A stretch of DNA of 64,000 bases from CAVQCX01 sp963775335 (GTDB lineage: Bacteria > Pseudomonadota > Gammaproteobacteria > Chromatiales > Chromatiaceae). Within the stretch, counting starts at the first letter, position 1, and the number at the start of each line of letters is the position of its first letter. The translations under genes were made by a program, and so were the position numbers. Positions 44,345 through 53,563 of the stretch are shown here, one piece after another. The notes under the pieces were generated by a model that worked only from the letters and a program-made list of their open reading frames with translations, was not told the origin of the DNA and made no database searches. The DNA lies in the NCBI GenBank assembly GCA_963775335.1, contig CAVZIJ010000003.1:1550001-1614000 (forward strand), in the 5' to 3' direction.

Positions 44345-46531
44345 TCAAACAACGCGCCGGGCCTCGATGACCTCCGGGAGATGGCCGATCTTCTCGAGAA
44401 TGCGCTGCAGCTGCGCCGCATCTGTGATCTCCACCGTGAATCGAAAGACCGCCGTGTCGCTCCTGCGGTGGGACTGGCTGCGCACAGCCAGCACATCGAC
44501 GTCTTCGTTGGTGAACAGCGACGAGATATCGCGCAGCAGCCCCTTACGGTCCTCGGCCAGGATATGGATGTCGGCGACGTAGGCACCTTGCCCGGTCGCC
44601 TCGCTCCAGACCACGTCTACGAGCCGCGATCGGTCGCTGTCGCTCATCTTGCGCACGATCGGACAATCCTGCCGGTGCACCGTCACCCCTCGCCCGCGGG
44701 TGATGTAGCCAACGATGGGGTCGTCGGGGACCGGCTTGCAGCAGCGGGCCATGTGCGTCATCAGGTCATCGACCCCCTCGACCCTCACCTCTCCCGGGTG
44801 GGCACGGCTGGGCTTGGGAGCGCTGCGGGTCTGCCGTGGCGGCTCGGGCTGGGCCTGCGGCAGCGAGTTGGCCACTTGTATGGCGGAGACATCGCCGCGC
44901 CCAATCGCCGCAAACAGGTCGTCCACGCGCTGAAAATTGAAGCGCTGGGCAATGCGCTCGAGCTCCGCGCGCTGGACCGTGATGCGGGCGGTCTCGCGCT
45001 CGAAGGCGGCGCGGCCAGCGCCGAGATGCTGGACATAGTCCTGTTGCTTGAACCATTGGCGGATGCGATTGCGCGCCTTGGTCGTGCGCACGTAACCGAG
45101 CTGCGGGTTGAGCCAGTCCCGACTGGGCCCGCCTTCCTTGATCGTCAGGATCTCTGCCGTCTGCCCGCTGCGCAGCGGCTGGTTGAGCTGCTGGATGCGC
45201 CCGTCGGCCCGCGCACCCCGGCACCGGTGTCCCAGGTCGGAATGGATCGCGTAGGCGAAATCCACCGCGGTCGAGCCGGCCGGTAGCTCCACGACGTTGC
45301 CTTTCGGGGTGAAGACATAGATCTGCGCCGGTCCGGGCTCAGCCGCGAGCCCCTCCCCGGACTCCTCCACGTCGCCTTTCTGCTCCAGCCAGCGGCGCAT
45401 CCAGAGGATGCGCCGCTCCAGCTCGGCATCCTGACCGCGGTTCTCCTTGTAGCGCCAGTGCGCCGCCACGCCCAGCTCGGCGTGTCGGTGCATGTCCACG
45501 GTGCGGATCTGCACCTCGAGCGGTTTGTCCTCGGGACCGATCACGGCGGTGTGCAGCGAGCGGTAGCGGTTGGCCTTGGGGGTGGCGATGTAGTCGTCGA
45601 ACTCGCCCGAAATGTACGGCCAGAGCCCGTGGACGATGCCGAGCACCGCGTAGCAGTCGGCGATAGTATCGACCAGCACCCGCACGGCAAGCAGGTCGAA
45701 GATGCCGTCGATGTCGACGGCCTTGCGCTTCATCTTGCGCCAGATGCTGTAGATGTGCTTCGGGCGCCCGGTGATCTCGGCGCGGACCCCCGCCTCCCGG
45801 CACTTCTCCTGCAGCAGCGCGATCACACCCTGGATGTAGCGCTCGCGCTCCTGGCGTTTGCCATCCAAGGCGCCGGCCACGCGCCGGTAGTCCTCCGGCT
45901 CCAGGTAGCGCAGGCACAGGTCCTCGAGCTCCCACTTCACCTGCCAGATGCCCAGGCGGTTCGCGAGCGGGCAGTACAGGTCCAGGGTCTCCTGGGCCAC
46001 GGGCCGGCGCACCGCCTCGGAGAGATGCTTGAGGATGCGCATCTGGTGCAGCCGCGAGGCAAGCACGATGATCACCACCCGCACGTCGTCGGCGATGCTG
46101 AGCAGCATGCGCCGCAGGGCCTCGGCGTGCTCTCTGGCCTGGCCCTCGGTGATATTGGAGAGACTCTCGACCGCACCGACCCGGTCCAGCCCGTCCACCA
46201 TGCGCACCACGGCCTCGCTGAAGCGCTCGGACCAATCCCGCGAGTCGATCTGCGCCCGCGCGCGGGCGCCGTGCAGCAGGGCCGCCGCCATGGTCTCGCA
46301 ATCCAGCCCGAGCTCGGCGAGGATCTCGGCAACCGCAAACAGGTCGCTACGCCGCGACTCCCCGGGCTCCCCGGCGTCGGGCGGCAGGGCCTGTAGCACC
46401 AGCCTCGCCGCGTCCTGCAGGACGGCTAGCGGCTTGGCGGGCCGCCCCGCCGAGATTGCCGATAGCCAGTCGAGGACGGCCCCTTCCTCGACCGGGGCTT
46501 CGCCCGGGAACAGTCTGGTTACGCTGACCAT
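44345..46531 (-). CDS. relA: (p)ppGpp synthetase RelA
   Basis: Ribosome-associated alarmone synthetase of the stringent response, 728 residues. The N-terminal HD domain is degenerate: the HD pair of hydrolases reads LLHGARARAQ, so hydrolase activity is not expected. The synthetase has RPKHIYSIWRKMKRK, and EFDDYIATPKANRYRSLHT carries the acidic ExDD signature of monofunctional RelA rather than the RxKD of SpoT. TGS (VFTPKGNVVELPAGSTAVDFAY), a helical/CC region and a C-terminal ACT domain follow. A separate SpoT must exist elsewhere. Confidence 0.94.
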   Translation of the reverse strand: MVSVTRLFPGEAPVEEGAVLDWLSAISAGRPAKPLAVLQDAARLVLQALPPDAGEPGESRRSDLFAVAEILAELGLDCETMAAALLHGARARAQIDSRDWSERFSEAVVRMVDGLDRVGAVESLSNITEGQAREHAEALRRMLLSIADDVRVVIIVLASRLHQMRILKHLSEAVRRPVAQETLDLYCPLANRLGIWQVKWELEDLCLRYLEPEDYRRVAGALDGKRQERERYIQGVIALLQEKCREAGVRAEITGRPKHIYSIWRKMKRKAVDIDGIFDLLAVRVLVDTIADCYAVLGIVHGLWPYISGEFDDYIATPKANRYRSLHTAVIGPEDKPLEVQIRTVDMHRHAELGVAAHWRYKENRGQDAELERRILWMRRWLEQKGDVEESGEGLAAEPGPAQIYVFTPKGNVVELPAGSTAVDFAYAIHSDLGHRCRGARADGRIQQLNQPLRSGQTAEILTIKEGGPSRDWLNPQLGYVRTTKARNRIRQWFKQQDYVQHLGAGRAAFERETARITVQRAELERIAQRFNFQRVDDLFAAIGRGDVSAIQVANSLPQAQPEPPRQTRSAPKPSRAHPGEVRVEGVDDLMTHMARCCKPVPDDPIVGYITRGRGVTVHRQDCPIVRKMSDSDRSRLVDVVWSEATGQGAYVADIHILAEDRKGLLRDISSLFTNEDVDVLAVRSQSHRRSDTAVFRFTVEITDAAQLQRILEKIGHLPEVIEARRVV

Positions 46532-46561
46532 GGCCGGGGACGGCCGAGCTCCGGCGACGCC

Positions 46562-47803
46562 TCAGTCCAGGACATGGCTGACCAGCCCATCGGCGAGCTT
46601 GGGCTCGAACCAGGTGGACTTGGGAGGCATCACCTCGCCGGCGTCCGCCACCGCCATCAGATCCTCCATCCGGGTCGCGCACATGGAGAAAGCGACCGCC
46701 CAATCGCCGCTGTCCACCCGGCGCTCCAGCTCGCCGAGCCCGCGGATGCCGCCGACGAAGTCGATGCGGTCGTCCCGGCGCGAATCGCTGATGCCCAGGA
46801 TCGGCTGGATCAGCTCGTTGGCCAGCAGGCTCACATCCAAGCGGTTCACCGGATCGTCCCAAGGCACTCGGGTCGCCTCCAGGGTCAGCCTGTACCAGCG
46901 CTCGCCCAGGTACATGCCGAACTGGGCCGGGTGGGCGGGGTGCACAGGGCTTTCGCTGGGCTCGACCAGGAAACGCGTCCCCACCCGCTCCAGAAAGGCC
47001 TCGGGGACCTGCCCACGCAGGTCCCGGATCAGCCGGTTGTAGTCGAGGATCTGCATCTGGTCGTGAGGGAAGATCACCGACAGGAAGTATTCGGAGGACG
47101 CGTCCGGGGTGGCCGCGGGGTCCCGGCCCCGCCGGGCCGCGGCCACGCGCGATGCGGCGGCAGAGCGGTGGTGCCCGTCGGCGACGTACAGCGCCTCCAT
47201 GGCATCGAAAGCGGCGGTTAGGTACCCGAGCTGCACGGCATCCCGCACGGTCCACAGCTGGTGTCTGACCCCGTCGCGTGCGGTCACGTCTACCTCCGCC
47301 GGGGACGCGGCGACATCCGCCAGTAGGCCGTCGACCTCGGCATGGGCCCGATAGACGAGAAAGGCCGGGCCGGTCTGGGCGTTCAGGGCCTCGATCTGGC
47401 GCACCCGGTCGTCCTCCTTCACGGGGCGGGTGAATTCGTGCTTGCGAATCCGATCTGCGTCATAGGCCTGGACCGAGGCCACCGCCACCAGACCGGTCTG
47501 TACGTGCCGCCCCATGGTCAGCTGATACACGTAGTAGCACTCCGAGGGCTCGCGCACCAGCACCCCCTCAGCGATCATCCGCTGCAGGTTCTGCGCCGCC
47601 TTCGCGTAGACCTCCGGGGCGTAGGGGTCGATCCCTGGGGGGAGATCGACCTCGGGCCGGGAGATGTGCAGGAAGCTCCAGGGACGACCCTCGACCAGCT
47701 TGCGGGCCTCGGCGGCGCTGACCACGTCGTAGGGCGGGGCCACGACGTCGGCGGCGCACCCGACCACCGGGCGCAACCCCCGGAAAGGCTTGACTAACGG
47801 CAT
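46562..47803 (-). CDS. DUF1015 family protein
   Basis: A 413-residue cytosolic protein starting MPLVKPFRGLRPV, followed by VVAPPYDVVSAAEA, ALYVADGHHRSAAA (a conserved GHHR motif) and DFVGGIRGLGELERRVD. Members are annotated as uncharacterised, with a suggested SpoIVCA/ParB-like nucleotide-binding fold; no reaction is proven. ATG 47803 is preferred over the in-frame codon six residues upstream. relA follows 30 bp downstream. Confidence 0.85.
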   Translation of the reverse strand: MPLVKPFRGLRPVVGCAADVVAPPYDVVSAAEARKLVEGRPWSFLHISRPEVDLPPGIDPYAPEVYAKAAQNLQRMIAEGVLVREPSECYYVYQLTMGRHVQTGLVAVASVQAYDADRIRKHEFTRPVKEDDRVRQIEALNAQTGPAFLVYRAHAEVDGLLADVAASPAEVDVTARDGVRHQLWTVRDAVQLGYLTAAFDAMEALYVADGHHRSAAASRVAAARRGRDPAATPDASSEYFLSVIFPHDQMQILDYNRLIRDLRGQVPEAFLERVGTRFLVEPSESPVHPAHPAQFGMYLGERWYRLTLEATRVPWDDPVNRLDVSLLANELIQPILGISDSRRDDRIDFVGGIRGLGELERRVDSGDWAVAFSMCATRMEDLMAVADAGEVMPPKSTWFEPKLADGLVSHVLD

Positions 47804-47924
47804 GAGCAGAACCTCGCACATCGGGTCGGTCGGGGACGGCGCCCGATCAACCGGTCAGCACCGCGGGATCGGATAGGCGCAATTCTTCCAAAGCCCCCGG
47901 GTCTTGGCAAACCGATCAAGCCGA

Positions 47925-48788
47925 TCAGGCGACCAGGCCCCGGCCGGCGGCCTCCAGGCGGCGGATGCGCTCCTCCACCGGCGGATGGGTAGAGAACAGC
48001 TGGGCCAGATCCCGACCGCGCAGCGGATTGACGATGAACAGATGGGCGGTCGCCGGGTTCCGCTCCGCGGTCTGCAGCGGTGCACGGGCGCTGGCCGCCG
48101 AGAGCTTGCGCAACGCCGAGGCCAGCCACAGCGGATTCCCGGCAATCGCCGCGCCGCGGGCGTCGGCGGCATACTCCCTGGATCGGGAGACCGCCATCTG
48201 GATGAGGCTGGCGGCGATGGGCGCCAGGATCATCATGAGCAGGCCGCCGAGCAGTCCGCCGTCGCGGTCGTCGCTGCCGCGTCCGCCCCCGAAGATCAGG
48301 GCCCACTGGAAAAGATTGGCCAGCATGGCGATGGCTCCCGCCAGCGTCGCCGCCACCGCCGCAATGAGGGTGTCCCGATGCTGCACGTGGGCCAGCTCGT
48401 GGGCCATGACCCCGGCGAGCTCGTCCCGGCTCATGATCCGCAACAGCCCGGTGGTGGCCGCCACGGCCGCGTGCTCCGGGTCGCGGCCGGTGGCGAAGGC
48501 ATTCGGGGCATCGCAGTCGACCAGATAGACCTTGGGCATGGGGATACCGGCCCGCTGGGCCAGCATCCTGACCGTATCGAAGAGCACCGGGACGTCCTGG
48601 GCCGAGGCGGGCCGCGCCCGGTAGAGGCCCAGTACGACGCGGTCCGAGAACCAGTAGCTGCCGAGATTCATCGCCGCCGCGGCAATCAGCGCGATCAACA
48701 TGCCCGTATGGCCGCCGAGCGCTTGGCCGACGACGAGCAGAAGAGCGCTCAGACCGGCCAGCAGCAGGGTCGTGCGCATCATGTTCAT
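47925..48788 (-). CDS. htpX: membrane zinc metalloprotease HtpX
   Basis: Heat-shock-inducible inner-membrane protease for quality control of membrane proteins. The zinc motif is MAHELAHVQHRD (about residues 130-141). Membrane segments are at about 5-40 and 145-200. The product is 287 residues from ATG 48788, which has a GAAGGA ribosome site, while upstream in-frame sequence is not conserved. The C-terminus HPPVEERIRRLEA is the usual tail. Confidence 0.95.
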   Translation of the reverse strand: MNMMRTTLLLAGLSALLLVVGQALGGHTGMLIALIAAAAMNLGSYWFSDRVVLGLYRARPASAQDVPVLFDTVRMLAQRAGIPMPKVYLVDCDAPNAFATGRDPEHAAVAATTGLLRIMSRDELAGVMAHELAHVQHRDTLIAAVAATLAGAIAMLANLFQWALIFGGGRGSDDRDGGLLGGLLMMILAPIAASLIQMAVSRSREYAADARGAAIAGNPLWLASALRKLSAASARAPLQTAERNPATAHLFIVNPLRGRDLAQLFSTHPPVEERIRRLEAAGRGLVA

Positions 48789-48965
48789 GGTCCAACTAAT
48801 CCTTCCATATGGATGTCGAGCGGCTCGACGATAGGCGCTCTTTACTTGGCGGCGGGGGCCACGGCGTTCAATGCCGACATGGCTTCGCTCTTGCGGCCTC
48901 GCCCCTTTGTGGTCATGCTTTCGAGGCGCGCCGGCGGGGCGCCCTCCCGGAAAACAACGCACACC

Positions 48966-49694
48966 GTGCTACGGGTGATCGTCATGAACGCCAAAGGTGG
49001 CTGTGGCAAGACCACGGTAGCCACCAATCTTGCCAGCTATGCGGCGTCGGCGGGCCACCCCACCGCTCTGTTCGACTATGACCCCCAGGGCTCCAGCGGC
49101 CGCTGGCTGCGCAATCGCCCCAAGGAGTGCGCGAGCGTCTACGGCGTGAGTGCCTTCGACAACGCCCGATCCCACGTGACGCGCTCCTTTCAGCTGAGGG
49201 TGCCCACGGATACCCGTCTCGCGATCATCGATACGCCGGCGGGCTTCTCGGGGATCAACTTCGAGGACCGGGTCTCCGAGGCCGACGCCATCTTGATCCC
49301 CGTGCTGCCTTCGGCCATCGACATCCATTCGACCGCGGACTTCATCCGCGACCTGCTGATCAAGGGCAAGGCACGTAGTCATCACAAGCCGTTGGGAATC
49401 ATCGCGAACCGCATCCGCGCCCACACCAAATCCCTGGAGAAGCTGGAACGGTTCCTGGAGACCCTGGGCATCCCGGTGGTGGCGCGCCTGCGCGACACCC
49501 AGCGTTATGTGCGCGCGGCGGAGGAAGGGCTCGGGGTGCACGAGCTGGCCGAGCGGCAAAGCACGTCGGACACCTCGCCCTGGCCCGCGCTGCTGGAGTG
49601 GATTGGGCTGGCGGCGGCACCCACTCGGACGCCGGGCCCCGCTCAGGGCCCGTCCCCGCTCCCGAGCACCGCCGACCTGTTCGCAGAAGACTGA
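48966..49694 (+). CDS. orphan ParA/MinD-like ATPase
   Basis: A 242-residue deviant-Walker ATPase: RVIVMNAKGGCGKTTVATNL (Walker A with a Cys), LFDYDPQGSSGRWL and LAIIDTPAGFSG. It lacks a helix-turn-helix and has no ParB partner nearby. GTG 48966 is my choice; ATG 48915 or 48879 in the same frame would add 17-29 residues without better ribosome sites. Such ParA-like proteins position diverse cargo (chemoreceptor arrays, carboxysomes, plasmids); here the cargo is unknown. It is divergent from htpX and convergent with the isc operon. Confidence 0.85.
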   Translation: MLRVIVMNAKGGCGKTTVATNLASYAASAGHPTALFDYDPQGSSGRWLRNRPKECASVYGVSAFDNARSHVTRSFQLRVPTDTRLAIIDTPAGFSGINFEDRVSEADAILIPVLPSAIDIHSTADFIRDLLIKGKARSHHKPLGIIANRIRAHTKSLEKLERFLETLGIPVVARLRDTQRYVRAAEEGLGVHELAERQSTSDTSPWPALLEWIGLAAAPTRTPGPAQGPSPLPSTADLFAED

Positions 49695-49703
49695 CGCGGC
49701 GGC

Positions 49704-49904
49704 TCAGCCGCGCTCCTCCATCCAGGCCATCTGGATAGCCTCCAGCACTTTCTCGCCGGAGTGCTCAGGATCGTCGTCGAAATCCTCGAGGGCGACGACC
49801 CAGGCGCGCAGATCGACGAAGTTCACGTAGCGCGGGTTGACCTCGGGATGGGTCTCGTCCAGCTCGATGGCGATGTCCTGCACGTCCCCCCACTTCAGGC
49901 CCAT
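49704..49904 (-). CDS. iscX: Fe-S cluster assembly protein IscX
   Basis: A 66-residue acidic protein that binds IscS and modulates cluster assembly, possibly as an iron-dependent regulator. MGLKWGDVQDIAIELDE, VDLRAWVVALEDFDDDP and the tail AIQMAWMEER are standard. It is the last gene of the isc operon, 13 bp after fdx. Confidence 0.94.
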   Translation of the reverse strand: MGLKWGDVQDIAIELDETHPEVNPRYVNFVDLRAWVVALEDFDDDPEHSGEKVLEAIQMAWMEERG

Positions 49905-49917
49905 GCGCGCGTCCCTC

Positions 49918-50256
49918 TCAGTGATTCTCGGAGACCATGTTGATGGTGTACTTGGGGATCTCGATCACCAAGTCGGCCTCGCCGACCAGGGCCTGACAGC
50001 TCAGTCGCGACTCGGGCTCCAGCCCCCAGGCCTTGTCCAGCAGATCCTCCTCGTCCTCGTCGGCCTGCTCCAGCGAGTCGAATCCTTCCCGCACGATCAC
50101 GTGGCAGGTGGTGCAGGCACAGGATTTTTCGCAGGCGTGCTCGATCTCGATACCGTTGGCAAGCGCCGCATCGCAGATGCTGGTGCCGGGCTCGACCTCG
50201 ATCACGGCGCCTTCGGGGCAGATCTCTTCGTGGGGCAGGAAGATCAGTCTGGGCAT
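49918..50256 (-). CDS. fdx: ISC-system [2Fe-2S] ferredoxin
   Basis: Electron donor for Fe-S cluster assembly on IscU. The 112-residue protein has cluster ligands in CEKSCACTTCHV and SRLSCQA and the typical C-terminus YTINMVSENH. ATG 50256 (MPRLIFLPHEEICPEG) is used rather than the codon four residues upstream. It follows hscA by 8 bp. Confidence 0.95.
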   Translation of the reverse strand: MPRLIFLPHEEICPEGAVIEVEPGTSICDAALANGIEIEHACEKSCACTTCHVIVREGFDSLEQADEDEEDLLDKAWGLEPESRLSCQALVGEADLVIEIPKYTINMVSENH

Positions 50257-50264
50257 GGCTCCGA

Positions 50265-52136
50265 TCACTCGAATTCTTCCAGGCGGCGGCCCGCCATGGC
50301 CCGGCGAACGCTGGCATTCATGCGTCGCTCCACGTAAGGCTCGCAGGTCGCCTCCAGGGCCTGGACGGCCTGCTTGATGGCCGCCCCGTCCACCCCTTGC
50401 GCTGCCACCACCACGCGTTGCAGGCCTATCTCGACTGCCGCTCGCTCACCCGCATCCAACAGCTCGTCGCCGTCCTCGGCGAGCGCTGCCTGCAAGGCCT
50501 CGATCACCCGCCGGGCCTCTACCTGCTGCTCGCGCAGGCGCCGGGCCGTCAGGTCCTCTCCGGCATGCTCGAACGAATCCCTCAGCATGCGCTCGATCTC
50601 GGCGTCGCCCAGCCCGTAAGAGGGCTTGACCTCGACGCTCGCCTTCACCCCGGTGGTCTGCTCTTCGGCCTCCACGTCCAGTAAACCGTCGGCGTCGACC
50701 CGGAAGGTGACCCGGATGCGCGCGGCCCCGGCGACCATCGGCGGGATGCCGCGCAGCTCGAAGCGGGCCAGGGAACGACAGTCGCTGACCAGCTCGCGCT
50801 CGCCCTGGAGCACATGGATGGCCATGGCGGTCTGGCCATCCTTGAAGGTGGTGAACTCCTGCGCCCGGGCCACTGGGATCGTCGTGTTGCGCGGGATGAT
50901 CTTCTCGACCAGACCGCCCATGGTCTCGACCCCGAGCGAGAGGGGGATCACGTCGAGCAGGAGCATCTCGTCCTCGGGCTTGTTGCCGGCGAGGATGTCG
51001 GCCTGGATCGCCGCACCGATAGCAACCACCCGGTCCGGGTCGATGTCGACCAGCGGGCGCGTTCCGAAGAGCCCGCCCACCAGCTCACGCACCCGGGGCA
51101 TGCGCGTCGAGCCGCCCACCATCACGACGTCGACGACCTCGTCGGCCAGCACCCCGGCGTCGCGCAGGGCGCGCCGGCAGGCCACCAGGGTCTTGCGGAT
51201 CAGCGGATCGATCAACGCATCGAGCTGCTCCCGGCTCAACACCCCCTGCCAGTAGGCGCCGTTGTCCAGCTCCACGCTCAGGGACACCGTGTCCTGCTCA
51301 CTCAACGCCTCCTTGGCCGCGCAGGCGTCACGCATCAGGCGGCGCAGCATTCGGTGGCTCGCATCGTCACTGACGCCGGCTTGGGACATGACCCACTCGG
51401 CGATCACCCGGTCGAAGTCGTCCCCTCCCAGGGCCGAATCCCCACCGGTCGCGAGCACCTCGAAGACCCCCCGGCTGAAGCGCAGGATCGAGATGTCGAA
51501 GGTGCCACCGCCCAGGTCGTAGATGGCGTGGACGCCTTCGGAGGCCCGATCCAGGCCGTAGGCGACCGCTGCCGCGGTGGGCTCATTGAGCAGTCTGAAG
51601 ACCCGCAGCCCCGCCAATCTCGCGGCATCCTTGGTCGCCTGGCGCTGGGCGTCGTCGAAATAGGCCGGAACGGTGATGACGACGCCCGAGAGCTCGCCGC
51701 CGAGGGTCTCCTCGGCACGCCGGGCGAGCACCTTCAGGATCTCCGCCGAGACCTCGACCGGCGTGACGTCACCGCCGGCGGTGCGGATGCGTGGGACCGC
51801 CCCCTCGCCCTCGACGAACTCGTAGGGCAGGCGGCTGCCCAGCGTCTTGAGGTCTTCCACGGCCCGTCCCACCAGGCGTTTCGCAGAGGCGACGGTGTTC
51901 AGCGGGTCCTCGGTCGCCGCGGCCTTGGCCGCTCGGCCGACGATCCGGCCGGTAACCGTGTACCGGACCACCGACGGCAGGATATGGCGCCCCTCGCCGT
52001 CGGGCAGCGTGTCGGCCCCGCCGCTGCGCACGGTGGCGACCAGGGAGTTGGTGGTGCCGAGGTCGATACCCGCCGCCAGCCGGTGCTGGTGGGGTGCGGC
52101 GGAGCGCCCGGGCTCGGAGATCTGCAGCAGTGCCAT
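50265..52136 (-). CDS. hscA: Fe-S cluster chaperone HscA (Hsp70 family)
   Basis: Specialised Hsp70 that releases clusters from IscU with HscB. The ATPase domain has GIDLGTTNSLVATV, AVAYGLDRASEGVHAIYDLGGGTFDISIL (in parts: IYDLGGGTFDIS) and VMVGGSTRMPRVRE. The substrate domain follows (TFKDGQTAMAIHVLQGERE). At 623 residues it fits HscA rather than DnaK, and the neighbours hscB and fdx confirm this. Confidence 0.96.
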   Translation of the reverse strand: MALLQISEPGRSAAPHQHRLAAGIDLGTTNSLVATVRSGGADTLPDGEGRHILPSVVRYTVTGRIVGRAAKAAATEDPLNTVASAKRLVGRAVEDLKTLGSRLPYEFVEGEGAVPRIRTAGGDVTPVEVSAEILKVLARRAEETLGGELSGVVITVPAYFDDAQRQATKDAARLAGLRVFRLLNEPTAAAVAYGLDRASEGVHAIYDLGGGTFDISILRFSRGVFEVLATGGDSALGGDDFDRVIAEWVMSQAGVSDDASHRMLRRLMRDACAAKEALSEQDTVSLSVELDNGAYWQGVLSREQLDALIDPLIRKTLVACRRALRDAGVLADEVVDVVMVGGSTRMPRVRELVGGLFGTRPLVDIDPDRVVAIGAAIQADILAGNKPEDEMLLLDVIPLSLGVETMGGLVEKIIPRNTTIPVARAQEFTTFKDGQTAMAIHVLQGERELVSDCRSLARFELRGIPPMVAGAARIRVTFRVDADGLLDVEAEEQTTGVKASVEVKPSYGLGDAEIERMLRDSFEHAGEDLTARRLREQQVEARRVIEALQAALAEDGDELLDAGERAAVEIGLQRVVVAAQGVDGAAIKQAVQALEATCEPYVERRMNASVRRAMAGRRLEEFE

Positions 52137-52146
52137 ATCGGGGCCC

Positions 52147-52695
52147 TCAGAGCGCCTGTTCCAGCTCGGCTTCCAGGGCCTCGCCCTCCAACCTCAGCTT
52201 CTGCAGAAACTGCACCTTGCGCACCAGCGCCAGCGCTATATCCAGGTGCTTCGGGGCGGGTGTGTCCAGCTGAACGGCGATCTGGGCGACCAGGGTGCGG
52301 ATCTGGGCGTTGACCCGCTCCATGATCAGGTCGAGCCGCACCAACGGCTCGGGACTGCTACGTGCGGCCTCCAGCTCCTCGCGAAGCTCCATTTGCTCCA
52401 TCAGGAAGCCCGGGTCTTGGGTGGTCTGCTGCTGGGCATCGGTATCTACACCGTGCAGGGACAACAGATAACGGGCGCGGCGGACAGGATCCTTCAACGT
52501 ATCGAAGGCCTCGTTGACGCGGGTGGCGCCCTGCAGGGAAAGGCGCCGCTCCCGATCCGACGCGCTGGCAAAGCGATCCGGGTGCAGCACCCGCTGCACC
52601 TCGCGGTAACGCTCGGCGAGCGCCCCGGTGTCGATCTGATAGGTCTGCGGAAGACCGAAAAGCTCAAAATAGTTGCGCGAAAAATCGAGCATCGT
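52147..52695 (-). CDS. hscB: Fe-S cluster co-chaperone HscB
   Basis: J-domain co-chaperone that delivers IscU to HscA. The N-terminal J domain has NYFELFGLPQTYQID and the HPD motif in RVLHPDRFASA. The C-terminal three-helix bundle binds IscU. ATG 52695 (MLDFSRNYFELFG) gives 182 residues. The N-terminal zinc-binding cysteines seen in some HscB proteins are absent. A stable hairpin lies between iscA and this gene. Confidence 0.94.
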   Translation of the reverse strand, partial: TMLDFSRNYFELFGLPQTYQIDTGALAERYREVQRVLHPDRFASASDRERRLSLQGATRVNEAFDTLKDPVRRARYLLSLHGVDTDAQQQTTQDPGFLMEQMELREELEAARSSPEPLVRLDLIMERVNAQIRTLVAQIAVQLDTPAPKHLDIALALVRKVQFLQKLRLEGEALEAELEQAL

Positions 52696-52712
52696 TCTCT
52701 TCGACAAACAAA

Positions 52713-52738
52713 GGCCGGCCGGGAGCCTCCGGCCGGCC
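52713..52738 (-). terminator. intercistronic hairpin between iscA and hscB
   Basis: GGCCGGCCGG and CCGGCCGGCC form a perfect 10-bp stem with a 6-nt loop. On the operon strand it is followed by TTTGTTTG, an imperfect U-tract. It may act as a partial terminator or RNA stabiliser that lowers hscBA-fdx expression relative to iscRSUA. Confidence 0.6.
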
Positions 52739-52755
52739 GATCGGCGGACGCGGAC

Positions 52756-53079
52756 TCAGACGTTGAAGCTTTCGCCGCAGCCGCACTGGTCCTTGACGTT
52801 GGGGTTGTTGAACTTGAACCCTTCGTTGAGGCCTTCCTTGCCATAGTCGAGCTCCGTACCGTCCAGATAGACGAGGCTCTTGGGATCGACGATGACCCGC
52901 ACGCCCTTGTCTTCGAACACCTGGTCGTCCTCGGCGATCTCGTCGGCGAACTCGAGCACGTAGGCCATCCCGGAGCAGCCGGAGGTGCGCACGCCGAGGC
53001 GCAGCCCCACGCCCTTGCCGCGGCTGGCAAGAAACTTGGCGACGCGGTCCGCCGCCGATTGGGTCAGGGAAATAGACAT
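52756..53079 (-). CDS. iscA: A-type Fe-S carrier IscA
   Basis: Scaffold/carrier for [4Fe-4S] cluster delivery. The three ligand cysteines are in TSGCSGMAYV and CGCGESFNV. 107 residues from ATG 53079 (MSISLTQSAADRVAKF), the family start. It is 40 bp after iscU. Confidence 0.95.
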   Translation of the reverse strand: MSISLTQSAADRVAKFLASRGKGVGLRLGVRTSGCSGMAYVLEFADEIAEDDQVFEDKGVRVIVDPKSLVYLDGTELDYGKEGLNEGFKFNNPNVKDQCGCGESFNV

Positions 53080-53119
53080 CTGGGTACTCCTCGTGAAACG
53101 CCCCGCCCGGCCTTGCTCG

Positions 53120-53512
53120 TCAGGCGTCTCCACCCTGCTGCTTGCTGGAGTAGTCGCGGATCGCGGCCTTGATCGCATCCTCGGCGAGCACCGAGCAATG
53201 CACCTTCACCGGGGGCAGCGCCAGCTCCTCGGCGATCTGCGAGTTCTTGATCTGCAGGGCCTGGTCCAGGGTCTTGCCCTTGACCCACTCGGTCAGCAGG
53301 CTCGAGGAGGCAATCGCCGATCCGCACCCGTAGGTCTTGAACTTAGCGTCTTCGATCACGCCTTGCTCGTTGACCCGGATCTGCAGCCGCATGACATCGC
53401 CGCATGCGGGTGCGCCCACCATCCCTGTGCCGACGCTGCGGGACTCCTTGTCCAGGCTCCCGACGTTGCGGGGATGCTCGTAGTGTTCGAGGACCTTATC
53501 GCTGTATGCCAT
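53120..53512 (-). CDS. iscU: Fe-S cluster scaffold IscU
   Basis: Scaffold on which IscS builds [2Fe-2S] clusters. Ligand cysteines lie in GAPACGDVMRL, TYGCGSAIASSS and VHCSVLAEDAI, with the assembly Asp in ACGD. LPPVKVHCS contains the HscA recognition motif (LPPVK). The 130-residue length and MAYSDKVLEHYEHPRNVG start are canonical. Confidence 0.97.
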   Translation of the reverse strand: MAYSDKVLEHYEHPRNVGSLDKESRSVGTGMVGAPACGDVMRLQIRVNEQGVIEDAKFKTYGCGSAIASSSLLTEWVKGKTLDQALQIKNSQIAEELALPPVKVHCSVLAEDAIKAAIRDYSSKQQGGDA

Positions 53513-53563
53513 GTCTGTCGACTCCCGGAAATCTCTACTTCAAAACAGTGCGACCCTTTCGGA

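Noticed and set aside
48966..49694. Carboxysome-positioning McdA
   Set aside because: No carboxysome genes or McdB-like partner nearby; the sequence is only generically ParA-like.
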